A stretch of DNA of 64,000 nucleotides from Scytalidium lignicola (Eukaryota > Ascomycota > Leotiomycetes), in NCBI GenBank assembly GCA_002812745.2, contig NCSJ02000097.1, positions 62,001 through 126,000 on the forward strand, read 5' to 3'. Position 1 is the first letter of the stretch. Each line of letters opens with the position of its first letter. The notes under the pieces are model-generated. The model searched no databases, was not told where the DNA came from, and worked only from the letters and a program-made list of their open reading frames with translations. Shown here one piece after another: positions 9,431-21,353 of the stretch. The translations under genes were made by a program, and so were the position numbers.

Positions 9431-11689
9431 CTTATTTATAATTATACTTTCGAATCTAAAACACAATAATCGACAATCCTCAAACACTAATGAAGAAACA
9501 AGACGAAGGAAAAAAGTACAAAGAAAATCTCTCTAAAAGCTAGAGTGTCGGGATAAGGAAACCTTATATACACTCCTACCTCTATCACTTACACTTACAC
9601 TTATCCTGCTCATCGTAAGAATCTAGTCCAGATCATCCATATCCACATTTCCTATTCTTCTTACGGGAAAAAAAAACAAACCCCACGGACCGAAATCGCC
9701 GAAAAGAGGGTATACCAATCAATCGGGGAAATTTAACCATTTAATTCATTCACATTTTACCCTTTTCATCTTTCATCCCCGCGAATCAGCCTGAAGAGGG
9801 GTGGTTGTTTAGTTTAGTTGTTACCGGGAATTAAAATGAGGGTTTTGGCGAGCGCGGCTTCAAATGCCGGTGGCTGAATATCGATCTTTGCCGCAACAGC
9901 AACAGCAACAGCAATGATTCCTCATAATTAATTGCCTAAAGCTCGATCTCTAATCGAGGNTTTTTTTTATAAAAAATATAATGTAAGAAGTGTGAAAGCT
10001 AGCTCGAAAATTCATGAATGGAGGCTACATTCACTGTTCAACCGGAACATTTGTTTTAAAAATTGATCAACCTTTCTCCCCCTTTACTTGTTTGTGAATT
10101 CACTGTAATGAAATATTTTTACTGCATTATTTAATCTCGAATTTTATAATTCTCTTAATATTATCTTTTCTCCCTCTTCATACGAGATATCTCTTAATAA
10201 ATCAAGGTTTCGACTAAAAGCTAAAGCAAGAGCTTAAGTTTGAGAAGCCCTTGGACTTAGAACAACTATCAGAACTATCTGAAGCTATGTTGCCAATCCC
10301 TTGAGCTGGACTGCAATCTGCCCTGCCCTTGGGTTCGAAGATGAAAATAGAGCAGTATTTGCCAGTGCGAGTGGTTCATAATATCAAGAGGCCGCACGAC
10401 TTAGACTTGGGGTAATTTGGCCTTCAGGAGGCGTTCGATCACGCCCGTCAGATGCTGTAGCTGACGAGATAGGAGCGGTCACCGAGCCTGCATATTCGAG
10501 CAAGATTGGCATGCGCACATGTACGGAGATCTTCAAGAATGCCTTCAAGAATCGAAAAAGCTCCAAGGCTGCTTTGAAGAATCATGTCCTACAAGCTCGG
10601 GCACTAAGCTCCCAAGTATCCAGATCCAGAACAAGCAAGTGTACTCATCATCTTCTAAGCATATACAATGCCATTCTTGACAGCTAAAATGGAGCGAGCA
10701 CCATGCGGCTGCTCATCGATCATAAAGCACATATTGGGTCCCGGACTGTTGAGAAGATTGTGGTCTTTCAGTGTCAGGAGTTTGGACATGAAGAGGACGA
10801 GAAGATAGCTCGGACCTTTGAAGTGACACTGTCGGATCTGAGACAGAAAGACTATATCCAACACGAAGGATTGTACTCCTTCAGTTATTCCTTCAGAAGA
10901 GTCATGGTATAAAATACAAGCAGAGCAGAACACTGATATTAAAATCTACTACTCAAATATGAGAATGAACATGAGATTTGAGGCTGGAGTTTATTGACAG
11001 ACAAACCAAGAGTTTTCATCTGTTTCCAGGTGTATTCTCTAATACACTCAAAGAGCTAAAAATAAAGACGACACGCCAGCTGACCCTTTGACCCTTTGGT
11101 TAGGTATCTTTCTTCTAGCCCTCGAAATTGTACTAACTTAATGTTTTCCCCCTTCTAAATCCAGCATATAGTGATTGTCACATCATACGGTACCTTCGCT
11201 AATCGTATGGTCCGGACAGAAGATAAGAAAATCTTGAATCAAGAAGATATCCAAGCCGTTCAACAAAATTGGTAAACAGAACTTAGAGAGTGGAGAATTT
11301 AATGAGTAGTATTTGAACAACTATTTAAAGCATGAGGATAGAGAGACTCTCGCCTTACCCAACTTCAAGAAACGTCGAGTATGTCATTATTCANGGGGGG
11401 TTACTCCAGATGGGCATTATCCAACAGATCGTTTGTGATGAGGGTCATGTGGGTTCATCGGTGATGATGAAGGTAAGTGTGAGGGTGGTAGGTCAGAAGC
11501 GTCGCACATTCCAATCTGGATGCGCCCTCGGGATATGGCTGAGCGCCCAAGAACAATCACTAAATAATTTGAACAAAGTATAGATCAAGCCCAACTTCTC
11601 GTGTCTCTTAGGGGAGTAAATCCTTAGGACTAATCACTTCATCGAGTCGTTATCAGCTTATTCAAGCTCTAAGCGCCAACCCCATTGCT
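9431..11689. other. gene-poor region with degraded sequence
   Basis: I can support no gene in this 2.2-kb stretch. It starts with the CBM1 gene promoter, which has a TATATA element near 9570. It holds a CAACAG microsatellite at about 9893-9916, an N at 9960 before a T run and an N at 11394 before a G run. Short ORFs at 10384-10933 on both strands have mixed composition, no recognisable motif and no consistent splice sites. They could be remnants of an old mobile or coding sequence, but I cannot name a family. Confidence 0.35.
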
Positions 11690-13300
11690 AAATACAGTAG
11701 TGTAGCAGATTATAAAAGGCTACGTGTTTCAATTTTGGAATGTTTGAATGGATCTGTGACCGACGAGAGCGTAGACCTTCACATCCGCCTACAACAAAGA
11801 ATTTCGATACAGAATAGGTAATTTACCACTTAAAGATGACGAAGATGGTGCTGTCAACGTTCTTTCCGAGAATGGTCTCGTCTGGCTCTAATTTTTCCCT
11901 CTGCAATTCGGGCATTTGGAGAATCCTTAGTCCGGAGGGTTTGGAGTACAGTACCACTGCAGGGCTTTCTTGTTATAGTTTTATTTTTGTTTTTTGTTTC
12001 GAGTTTTCTTCTGTTTTTTGTGCCCCGTACTAGGAAGTTTCTGCATGTGTATTTTTATCCTGCAGAGTAAAAATAAATACAGAACTATACATTACAGTAC
12101 CGGTACCGTCGGGATGAGGGAATTTAAAGATATTACTATTAGTTGGCATTCGGACGAAAGACGGGAGGTCCGGGGAGGAAAAAGAAAGTCGAGGTACTTT
12201 TTAACCTTTTTACATATTGATGTTAAAAATATACTGTACGACTAGGCCGATTACGATTCTTACACAGTAGTCTTACTTGATCCAGTTGTTATGTGCTGTA
12301 TACACCCATGCATAGAGGTACCGGCACGCGGGTATTTCGCTGTTTGTCTTTTTCTCACTTTTCAAAAGGCCCTAATACAGTACAGTACAGTATTTTCTCC
12401 TTCTAATTAATTATTAGTCACTGTGATCAATTACTGTACAGTATTCATTTATTTACCTTGTTGTTACCAGAGCAGCGATTCGAAACCGAGAACTCTACAG
12501 TACAGTACTGTACAGTAAAAAGCGCGTCATCGCATCAACCGTGCACATAACATATCCAATCTTAGATACGGCATCCTCGGCTGAAATGACTGGGGCGAGC
12601 TGAACAGGGGGCTGAAACGACTGATGTGCTGCCGGGATGCTGGGAGATTTGGGGCCAAGACTTCTTTCTTTGACACGATGGGATGAACCGGCTCAGCAGA
12701 TGTTCCTGGGCACACAAGCACGACGGGGCAGTGTTAATTGTTAATTACAGCCTAAGAGAGGCGGTTAATGATCACAAAAGACAGGATAGGAACAAGAAAG
12801 AGAGAGGTGGTAGTTTTCCATTACTTTCACAGTTCGTCTGTACAGTAATTTTCCCCTTTGGGTTGTCAATCTATTCTTGCGGCTTACTACGGAGAAGGGT
12901 TCTCTAGGTTCGCCTTGTTTGTCCCTGGTAGGAATTAACCATATAGGTTAAATGCCGTAATGACAGTACTGTAATTGGTGAGGAAACTTTGCGGCACACC
13001 AATGAGCAGCAGAGTCGAAAAAAATAATTAATTAGAAAAGAAAGGAGGATGATCGACGGGTTCTTGGGCGCGTATCTGTGTGCTTTCTTCGACGCCTCGC
13101 AAACTTTCCGGGGGGGGGGGTCTCCTTACTGTATTGGCGCACCTGTGGCACCATGGTACCGTACCGTGCTTTCCGTACTTGTAAGAATTTGGCCGGAAAG
13201 GAAGATTACGATATGCGTGCCTTGGCGGTGCAGCAATACGAAGGTACTGTACTGTATGTTTCTGTAACTTACCCTACTGTGGTGACGACCAAAAAATTGT
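11690..13300. repeat. cluster of TACTGTA / TACAGTA short palindromic motifs
   Basis: The 5-nt period TACAG and its complement recur many times. Examples are three tandem units at 12376-12392, a perfect 12-nt palindrome TACTGTACAGTA at 12432-12443, a longer compound run at 12496-12517, and further copies near 11946, 12093, 12228, 12838, 12962 and 13244. Isolated copies occur elsewhere in the window, but nowhere this densely. The stretch also holds a G run near 13111. No gene is recognisable. Possible roles are clustered regulatory sites upstream of the SH3 gene or a simple-sequence expansion; neither is shown. Confidence 0.55.
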
Positions 13301-14363
13301 AGCTTTTGCGTGCCTTTTGCTATGGAGCAAGCTTGATGCTACGGTGTTATTGCTGTCCATGCTTATCGTCAGTATCCAGCAGCCCTCTTCATCGTGTATC
13401 TTTGCGATTGTTGAAAGTGGATTCTTTGTTTGCCCCCCGTTGCTACTGTAACTAACTTTTGCTCAGACAGCACGCCAAGCCATGAGGGCCGTGCGGATTC
13501 GTTTGCTGTTGTTTGAACGTCCAGGATCATTCGTTGATCGTAATTTCGCTGGTGGACCNCGCGCGGTGATCGCGTGGTTGGTGGGCCAATGATATGGCCA
13601 CTGTAGGCGGGAGCGTGCCTGAGTTAGGCCACTTCGGGGAAAGCGTCCTGTTATAATCCCTGCTTACCCCTTGCAGAAAGAGCGCGCCCAGTTGCACAGA
13701 AAGGAAGGAGCGCAACTCAAGGCACGCAACATGCAACACGCAAGGGAAGGAAGGAGCGAGGGAACGAGGGAGCTGCATGGTACACAGTAGGGTTACCTAC
13801 CGCACGTCCTGCAGGATCCGTGCCTGAGGATTCCGCTCTACTGTGACCATCCACATCCATTCCACACACTCACACACACACACGCCTGGCCCCAAGGCTC
13901 CTCGCCCTGGCCGATTCTGCAGCCCCTTCCTCTCTCTCCCCTCTCCTCCCCCTACAGTCTTTCTTCTCTTTCTTCTTCCTTCCTCACCGTCGTCATTCTT
14001 TCGACCGTGAAGGTACGGCTCATCACCTTCGTTTTTTCAATTCACAGTCTGTGTTGATCACGTTCGTCCTTCTCTTATCGACGTGTCCCCGCAGCTGCGA
14101 CCACGCTCGCTCCAATCCTGAGTCCACGTTCCTTCTCACGATTCGATTTCGATTTGCAATACCCTCTACCACGATTCCACACGATACCCAGATCACCACG
14201 ACTCAATATCACCATCAACATCACTCATTTGTTTTCGGATTGGAAGTGCTTTGCGGAATCCCAAGTACCCTACCCCAACGAGACCATTGCTTGTTGTGAT
14301 CACGTATTATTCTGCTTTTCTGTGCGAGCGAGTTCGCTGTTGGATATAAAGNTTTTTCCAAAT
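13301..14363. promoter_or_regulatory. long pyrimidine-rich upstream/leader region of the SH3 gene
   Basis: A CA dinucleotide run lies at about 13863-13885, followed by a C/T-rich tract at about 13920-13990. This is typical of strong fungal promoters and leaders just upstream of transcription starts. The frame of the SH3 gene stays open upstream to 14154, across an N at 14352, but that part lacks a protein-like composition. It is taken as 5' UTR. Ns lie at 13559 and 14352. Confidence 0.45.
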
Positions 14364-16171
14364 ATGCCTAGCCACCAGCATCTCCATCGTCGCCATGCGC
14401 GCGCTGCTTTCCCCGACCCTCTTGCCATGGCAGAGGCGGCAGCCAGCGCCATTGCAAATGCCTTCGACCGCCACGATGACTCCCAGGATGATCCTCAGTC
14501 TACGCAAGGGAATTCCCCAAAGCCGCTGAAGACGATTACATCGCTGGTCTACTATACAGTATCGCCCACCTTTTCTGGCCCCGTCGGTGGATACTCAACG
14601 TCGACGAAAGACGAGCCTAAACCAACTCTTACATCATCGCATCATACCACGACGACGCAGGAACACACGACGGTACCAACTCACACTGTTGCAGATACCA
14701 CTTCACAGAAGCCCAAGGCCGTGGATACCTCGACTTCGACTCATACGTCGTCCCATTCGTCCCATACTACTACGCATACCACAGACCTGCCTTCTTCCAT
14801 TGTACCGCCTTCATCAACAGTCGGACTCTCGCTTCCCCTCGTTGCGGCTACCTCATCGTCGACCCATATCGCTATTGATACTTCGTCGCCTACCTCTGCG
14901 AGCTCAGAAGAAACATCCAGCCATGCAACCCCATCCCCATCAAAAGGCATGAGTGCAGGAGGAAAGGCCGGTTTGGCTATCGGGATTATCTTGATTGTAG
15001 GCGTTATTTTGGGATTGTGCTTCTTCTTGTTCAAGAAGAGGAAAGCTGCGCAAAGCTCTCAGCGTTTGGATGACGAGAAATCTGATGCTTTTGTTGCTGG
15101 TGCGGCCGCACCTCTGCCACAGAGCAGTAAGAATAACCAGCCTCTTCCAGCCGCTCCAGGTCTTTCACTTCGCCCCGTCACTCAGTTCAGTCAATTCATT
15201 CCTGGTGCTGCGAGCAACTCCCAAGCTCGTGGAAATGCTCCCCCCTCCAGTGCGCAAGACAACCGAGAAAATCCTTTTGGCAACCATGCCGAGACCATCG
15301 ATCCAACCAACGCTAGGGGACCAGCAATTGTCCAAGGAATGGGTCCTGGAGGCGAAGTTCTTGCAGGCGCTGCCGTTGCTGGTGCCGCTGTGGGCCTAGC
15401 ACGTTCTCAATCGAAGCGTGAAAATGCTCCTAAGCCAATGGATCTCACCAGGAAAGGTCCATTCATGGGCCCCCCAAGCCCGGCTATGACCGATTACAGT
15501 GTTTCTGAAGTTGCTAGTTCTGCTCCTCCCCCACAAAGTAATACTGGTGCTGCAATTGCTGCAGCAGGTGGACCAGCCAACAGCGCGGTCCATCGTGTTC
15601 AACTTGACTTTAAGCCTTCTATGGAGGATGAACTCGAGCTGCAAGCTGGCCAGCTTATTAGACTCCTACATGAATACGATGACGGATGGGTAAGTCTTTC
15701 CATGTGCGTTCTCGCCAATGTTCTCATCTCTGACAATTTTTTATCTAGGCTCTCTGCATTCGCCTTGACCGTTCTCAGCAAGGTGTTGTCCCTCGAACCT
15801 GTCTCTCGGTACGCCCAGTCAAGCCTCGCCCCCCGCAAAACGGCCCTCGAGGTCCCCCACCACCAGGTATGCGCCCAGGTCCACAGGGCCGGCCGATGTC
15901 TCCCGCCACGAACCAAGGTCCTCGTCCAATGTCTCCAGCACAGGCTCGTCCGATGTCACCGGCACAGGCCCGTCCCATGTCGCCAGCCCAGAATCGCCCA
16001 ATGACTCCTACCAGCCAAGGACGACCTGCTTCCCCAGCTCAACAACAAGCACGGAGACTCACACCCCCAGGACAATCACCTATGAATCCTGCCCAGCAAG
16101 CCAATAATGGTCCTCCACCCGAAACCCGCACCCCTGTCGGCCGCAAACCCGTTCCTGGTCAGGCATTATAA
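14364..16171 (+). CDS. single-pass membrane protein with cytosolic SH3 domain (Fus1-like layout)
   Basis: The inferred exons are 14364-15689 and 15749-16171, giving 582 aa with a phase-0 junction. The N-terminal ~200 residues are Ser/Thr-rich and probably O-glycosylated. One transmembrane helix follows at about residues 202-223 (AGLAIGIILIVGVILGLCFF), then a basic stop-transfer (KKRK). A disordered region leads to an SH3 domain at about 410-465: VQLDFKPSMEDELEL, LIRLLHEYDDGW, then ALCIRLDRSQQGVVPRTCL. The intron cuts exactly after the DDGW tryptophan in the middle of the SH3 fold. The C-terminal tail is Pro-rich with repeats of the unit RPMSPAQ around 492-530. Layout and topology recall Fus1-type and other fungal SH3 membrane proteins. 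A role in polarity or cell-surface signalling is inference. The start was chosen as the first ATG after the N-containing leader. Confidence 0.82.
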
Positions 16172-18981
16172 ACGATGACAAAATGCTGCGACTCGATCCA
16201 TGCTGCTTGATTTCACCTTGCAATGTTCCTGTCTTCCTGCCTCGTCTTTGCAAACCAAAAATGCTGGGCAGACATACCGTTCAGGGGCTATGAAATGCAT
16301 TTGCAGAATGTCTTCGCGTTCTTCTTTTCAAGCGTCATACCTATCCGGGATTTCGAATCAGGGCGTTCGTTGGAGTTTGTTTTTGTCTTGCCCCAGTCAT
16401 TCATCCTTTTCCATCTTTTTCGTTGCTGAGTGAATGGTAATATACCACTGCCATAATTTCACAACGCTGCGGATTGTCGATGTACCCTCTTCGTGTTGCT
16501 GGAGGACACGGAGGAAGAAGGGGTTGAAATTTTATTGTTCTTGTGACCCCGAATGGCTTTACTCGCCTTTCAATTCTCTCTCTATTAGCTTAATTCACTT
16601 CTTCATACTGGCTGCATAGCACTGCTCTTTGGTGAGGTTCTAGCCGGTATTTTTATTTTTTCTCTCTTTGGGCTTTTGGTCCCTTTTTCTGAAGAGAGCT
16701 TTTTTCCTTATGCTGAAAGCTTGATGCCAGCTTCGTATGAGGTGTGGATGTGAAGGTGATTAGGATAGGGAATGGACGATATGGAACATGGTGGCCGTGT
16801 ACAAGGGGGTTGGGAGGGATGTGCCTTATGTAGAAGTAAGCCCAACATTGAATCAAATTAACTGTTAAACTGTTAAACTAGCCTTATTTTGAAACTTTGT
16901 TTATTCTAGTAAGTTTTAATACAGACGCCGGCGTATTGCTGTTAAGAGTTTTACTTTTATCTTTAGCTGGCATTGGGATTTCAGAGGACGAAGTTTTCTG
17001 GGGGTTAATACCACTTGATGTCATAATTAAGAGCTTTGAGTAGATGATGTTGGGCAGATAATCATCCCTTGGTTCATGGTATGGTCTTGGCATGAAAAAT
17101 GTAAATGGTAAGTGTAATTGCCTTACGCTATATTCATTGTTGCTGTGTTGAAACGATTCACTGGTTTCCTTCTGATATTATTAACTCAAATCGATTGAAT
17201 ATGAGCTCATTTCCCGCCCTTCATCTTCCGCGTTTCCTGCTTCTCTGTTATTCACTCTCTGAACCTACGCTTATAAATTGGATCAACTTGTCCAGGATTC
17301 TTCTTCCTTCTTTCTATCTTTATTATCATATAACAATTTTGAGTCAGATCTAAGGTAGACTGTGCTTGCAAGCGAAGCTTAAAGTTGAATACCCAGATTG
17401 ATTAATGAAAAGTTCATCTTTTGATCTTGAGTATGCCTCTTCGTTGGAAGTACAACTTGTTTGTTTCTATAGGTCTAGGTCACATTTCCTCAAGAAGTAG
17501 TTAAATCCTCTAACAGCTTACAAAGTTTTTAGGACCAGAGACTCGCAAGAAGCCGGAACGAAAATGAAATCATTACAATGCTGCGAAAACGAAATATGAT
17601 CAATACAATATTGTTATGAAAACTATCAAAGCATTAACTTATAGAATCTTGTCAAGGAAGCATGGAAGTTAACGAATGAAAGAAAGAGATTCAAGATCTA
17701 AAGGAGATGGTACTGAAACTCCAATCATTCTACAGAGACAACAAATAAAAGGCTTTTCTTTCGTTCGTTCATTATCACATCAACACCACTACCAACAGCA
17801 GCAAAAACATCAACAGTAACAGAAACACTAACAGCAGAAATACCAACAATAGAAGCAACTGCACCAGTACCAGTGGCATGGTAGATCCGAAGTTTCACGG
17901 ACATAAGCATCAAGCATACGAAAAGCATGTTTTATCTAACATTAATGATACCATGTCTAGCTCTCAAGGAAGCGCAGAGGATGGAGAATCTCGGTGATGT
18001 TACAAGACATCGATGAGAGGTTGTTAAGAACTTAGAACCATCACTCTCTACGAACATTATCAACCCGAACTTGTTCAAACAGCTCAGTAACACGTCCGAC
18101 ATTACCAAAGCAACTCCATCCAAAGCAACTCCTAAGGCGACTTCCTCGAGCGTTACCCCGCTCAGATTAGATAAAAGATATTCACAACTGAGAAGATACT
18201 CTGTACGATTTCGCAAAAATCTGCTGCTGCTGCTTTTAGAAGAAAGCCTTTGTAGGTCATCTACTAAAGCCTTCGAGAGGAGAAGGAAGAGTTAACAATG
18301 TTAAAGAATATCCAATTTTGTAAGTAAATACATTCTAGATAGTCTACCCGTCTAATAGTAATTTTAGTAAAGACGCCAGACTGTTGGGTCTAAGATCATT
18401 TGATATGTCAGATGATGCTAGTACTGAAAGTCCCCTTCCTGATCTTTCAATCTATATGAAGTTGGAAGATGGATAGGTAATAGTCGTTGATATGGGTGGC
18501 AGCGATATGATTTCTCCTTGAAAATAGCTAATTGTCGAATGATGTGCGTCTTTTGAGGCATCCGTGGTCCCTTTGCTGACTTTTAGCTGACAATCACACT
18601 CCAGACTCGTATAAGAGTCGTCAACTAGATTTGCTTAGAGAAATATTAAATAGTGAAAGAGTATGAGTGTCCCCCTTGATCAGCATCTAATATGTAAAGC
18701 GTGGATACTATGCAGCATCACAGAAGTAGTCACATCCTGCTGGCATTTCCCCTAGCAGTTGCTGAATTTAGGGTATGAGGAACCAAACTCATGGTCCATG
18801 GCCTCGAAAATATGTCTTCGGTCTTTGGATCCAATAAAGACTAGGCTGTTAGTCTTGACGTCCGAGAGGTATTGTTTGGGCCCTCGATGTATCTTTTCGA
18901 ACGATGGTTTGACATGCTTAGTATCCCAAGACTTTAAGCAGCATCAATAACTTCACCATATCACGGATAGTCCTAGCCTCC
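16172..18981. other. 2.8-kb gap without a recognised gene
   Basis: The first part is probably the SH3 gene 3' UTR. A CAA/CAG/ACC-type low-complexity tract lies at about 17775-17880. The longest ORFs (62-94 aa, for example near 17932-18300 and 18759-18950) show no motif, no start context and no splice partners. I see no transposon ends and no tRNA. Confidence 0.35.
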
Positions 18982-19772
18982 TCACTTCTTGGAAGAGCCA
19001 AACCCGGTGATGCCCATAGCAGCCATCATATCATCTTCATCATGCTCTCCCTCAACCCTTACATCGTCTCCATACTCCTTCTTAACCTTAATCTCCTCCT
19101 CTTTAACAGCCCTCTTCTTTTCCAACAAATCTTTCCTCTTCCTCCTCCTCTCCTCCCGTTCCTTCTCTTCCTCCTCTTTTCTAAGCTCTAACCTCTCATC
19201 CAGAGTCTTAACCTCCTCATTCTTCTCCGCCATCAATCTCTCCCAGACTCTTACAATCCTATCATGAACTTCCTCAACACTAGCCTTCTTGACCTCTCCA
19301 GTCTGTCCAATAGCTCTCAAATGAGAAATACTATTCTCGTGCTACAAAATACGTCAGCGCCAATGGCCTTTTTTTATATTTAATTCACCAACAAGATATG
19401 TGAAACTTTAAACTCACCTCCACCCACTGAATCGAATCCTTAAAAGTTAAATCACAAGCAGCACAATAAAACCCCGCTCCCCTCCCTCTCTTCCCCGTCG
19501 ACGCCCCCGCAGGCATCAGCATGATCTTGCCTACATTGGCAGAGACGTCGAGTCGAGAGGCGCGCGCTTGTGTAAGCTCCTCATCGCCCGTGAGGGGAGC
19601 GTAATATTTCTTTCCCGCGAGCTTCGCTTCATACCGGGCCTTGCGCTCTTCTTTTTCTTTGGCTTCGCGTTCGGCGGCGATCTTGGCGTATTCGGCGCGG
19701 TCGTACTTTTTGCGGAAGTCGGTGTCGGAGGCGGTGGTTTCGTAGGCGCCGCCTTTTTTTGGATGAGGACAT
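18982..19772 (-). CDS. SNU23: SNU23/ZMAT2-type U4/U6.U5 tri-snRNP zinc-finger protein
   Basis: Snu23 is a C2H2 zinc-finger component of the spliceosomal tri-snRNP/B complex. Exon 1 is 19772-19418 and exon 2 is 19341-18982, with a 76-nt intron. In the coding frame, exon 1 reads GGAYETTASDTDFRKKYDRA, then AEREAKEKEERKARYEAKLA, then KRGRGAGFYCAACDLTFKDS and IQWVE. Exon 2 continues HENSISHLRAIG, completing a finger of the form C-x2-C...H-x5-H. A Lys/Glu-rich coiled tail and a C-terminal acidic segment follow. These are the hallmark ZMAT2/Snu23 segments. Between the natural start (MSSSKK) and the GGAY segment there is a 7-A run that puts the start one base out of frame. With six As the exon would be 354 nt and in phase, so I read this as a homopolymer error, not a pseudogene. 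A 14-G run lies just upstream. Confidence 0.85.
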
Positions 19773-20074
19773 TGTTTTGATTGGGGGGGGGGGGGGTTTC
19801 CTTTATAAATTGCTCTCTCCTTGGAAAAAAAGGAAGCTGTTTTATTGTTTGTTTGTGAGTTTGTTTTGAANGCTGGGGGGTTTTGGTGTGGTAAAGCTTC
19901 TCTGTTATTTCTGGTAGATGTTGAAGCTCTAGAAATGCGGCGCCACCCATGTTAGCATGCATGTTTGCGTTGTTTGCACCGACGAGGGGTGAGGGGCAGC
20001 AACAATATTTTCCCCAGACTTGTCTAATTACCCCTCTGCAAATAAGAGATCATCATACACTTTTCCTAATAAAA
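19773..20074. promoter_or_regulatory. shared divergent promoter, SNU23 / DPH5
   Basis: This 302-bp spacer lies between divergent starts. It contains a 14-G run at about 19783-19796 and an N at 19871. The long minus-strand ORF through here (up to 19962) is a shadow of the SNU23 exon in another frame. Confidence 0.4.
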
Positions 20075-21149
20075 ATGCTCTATCTAGTCGGACTAGGTCT
20101 CTCTGACGAAACAGATATTACCGTCAGGGGCCTGGAAATAGTGCGCAAAGCATCGAGAGTCTACCTCGAAGCGTACACCAGCATTCTCCTCGTTGACAAG
20201 ACCGTGCTTGTATGTTTACAGAACATTGACTTTCTGCAATCTCCAAGTAAATTTTTCCAACGAGCTGACTGCTGATGCAACAGAGATAGGAGAAATACTA
20301 TGGCCGAGAAGTCATTGTCGCGGATCGGGAAATGGTCGAGAGCTCAAGCGATGACATCTTGAACAATGCGCAGAACGTAGACGTTGCGTTTTTGGTAGTC
20401 GGGGATCCATTTGGGTATGGTTCAACCTCTAATTAACTTTTTAATTTATTCCATTGAAACCCCCTTTTTGAATTGGGTCCTCAGCATAGGAGAGAATAGA
20501 TGTTGATACAACGGTGCATTTATACAGAGCAACAACCCACACCGACCTCGTCCTTCGCGCCCGCTCCCTCTCCATCCCAGTCTCCACCATCCCCAACGCC
20601 TCAATCATGTCGGCGATCGGCGCAACAGGTCTCCAACTCTACAACTTCGGCCAAACAGTCTCCATGGTCTTCTTCACCGAATCCTGGAAGCCTGCATCCT
20701 TCTACGACCGCATACGGGAAAACCGCGATATCGGTCTACATACCTTAGTATTGTTAGATATCAAGGTCAAGGAGCAAAGTCTAGAGAATATGGCGAGAGG
20801 CAGGAAGATTTATGAACCGCCAAGATATATGACGGTGGGGCAATGTGCGAGTCAGATGCTTGAGATTGAAGAGATTAAGAAGGAAGAAGGAGAAGGGCAT
20901 GGCGGTGCGTATAGTGAAGAGAGCTTAGCGATTGGTGCTGCTAGAGTTGGCGGAAAGACGGAGAAGTTCGTCAGTGGGACGTTGAAGCAGTTATGTGATG
21001 CGGATGAGGTCTTAGGGGGACCTCTACATAGTCTTGTGTTGCTTGGACGAAGGACGCATGAGTTGGAGAGTGATTATGTGAGAGAGTATGCACTTGATAA
21101 GGACCTCTGGGATAGGATTTGGAAGAGGGATTATGAAGGAAAGCAATAA
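20075..21149 (+). CDS. DPH5: diphthine methyl ester synthase DPH5
   Basis: Dph5 is a cytosolic SAM-dependent methyltransferase that methylates the diphthamide intermediate on eEF2. The inferred exons are 20075-20209, 20290-20414 and 20528-21149, giving 293 aa, close to the usual length. The protein opens [20 protein letters not shown], then LLVDKTVL spliced to [28 protein letters not shown] spliced to [11 protein letters not shown], then [20 protein letters not shown] and [16 protein letters not shown]. These are the conserved GDP and ATxHTDL blocks of the tetrapyrrole-methylase fold. All three exons are in phase. Intron 1 uses the TAG acceptor at 20287-20289, since the upstream CAG would bring in a stop. 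It converges on the FlbE-like gene with a 204-bp gap. Confidence 0.94.
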
Positions 21150-21353
21150 GATTGAGATGGAATACAGACTATAAAATAAAAAGGCCTGCTATCAAGTTCA
21201 TTTCTTCCAGTTTCCATATGATGATGTCCATATCAGATGCAAAAACCATTATTATCCACTTTTGAAAATCCAACCCCATTGGTATCATGAACTCCGTGCT
21301 AACCCAACTAAGCAACCAAAAGACACCCAACGCCGTCATTACACATGAGAATC

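Noticed and set aside
14154..14363. N-terminal 70-codon extension of the SH3 protein
   Set aside because: It crosses an N, has no signal-peptide or conserved features, and lies in a pyrimidine-rich leader; the ATG at 14364 gives a credible start.
19531..19962. 143-aa minus-strand ORF with KPPPPTPTS-like sequence
   Set aside because: It is the SNU23 first exon read in a wrong frame; the correct frame gives the conserved Snu23 sequence.
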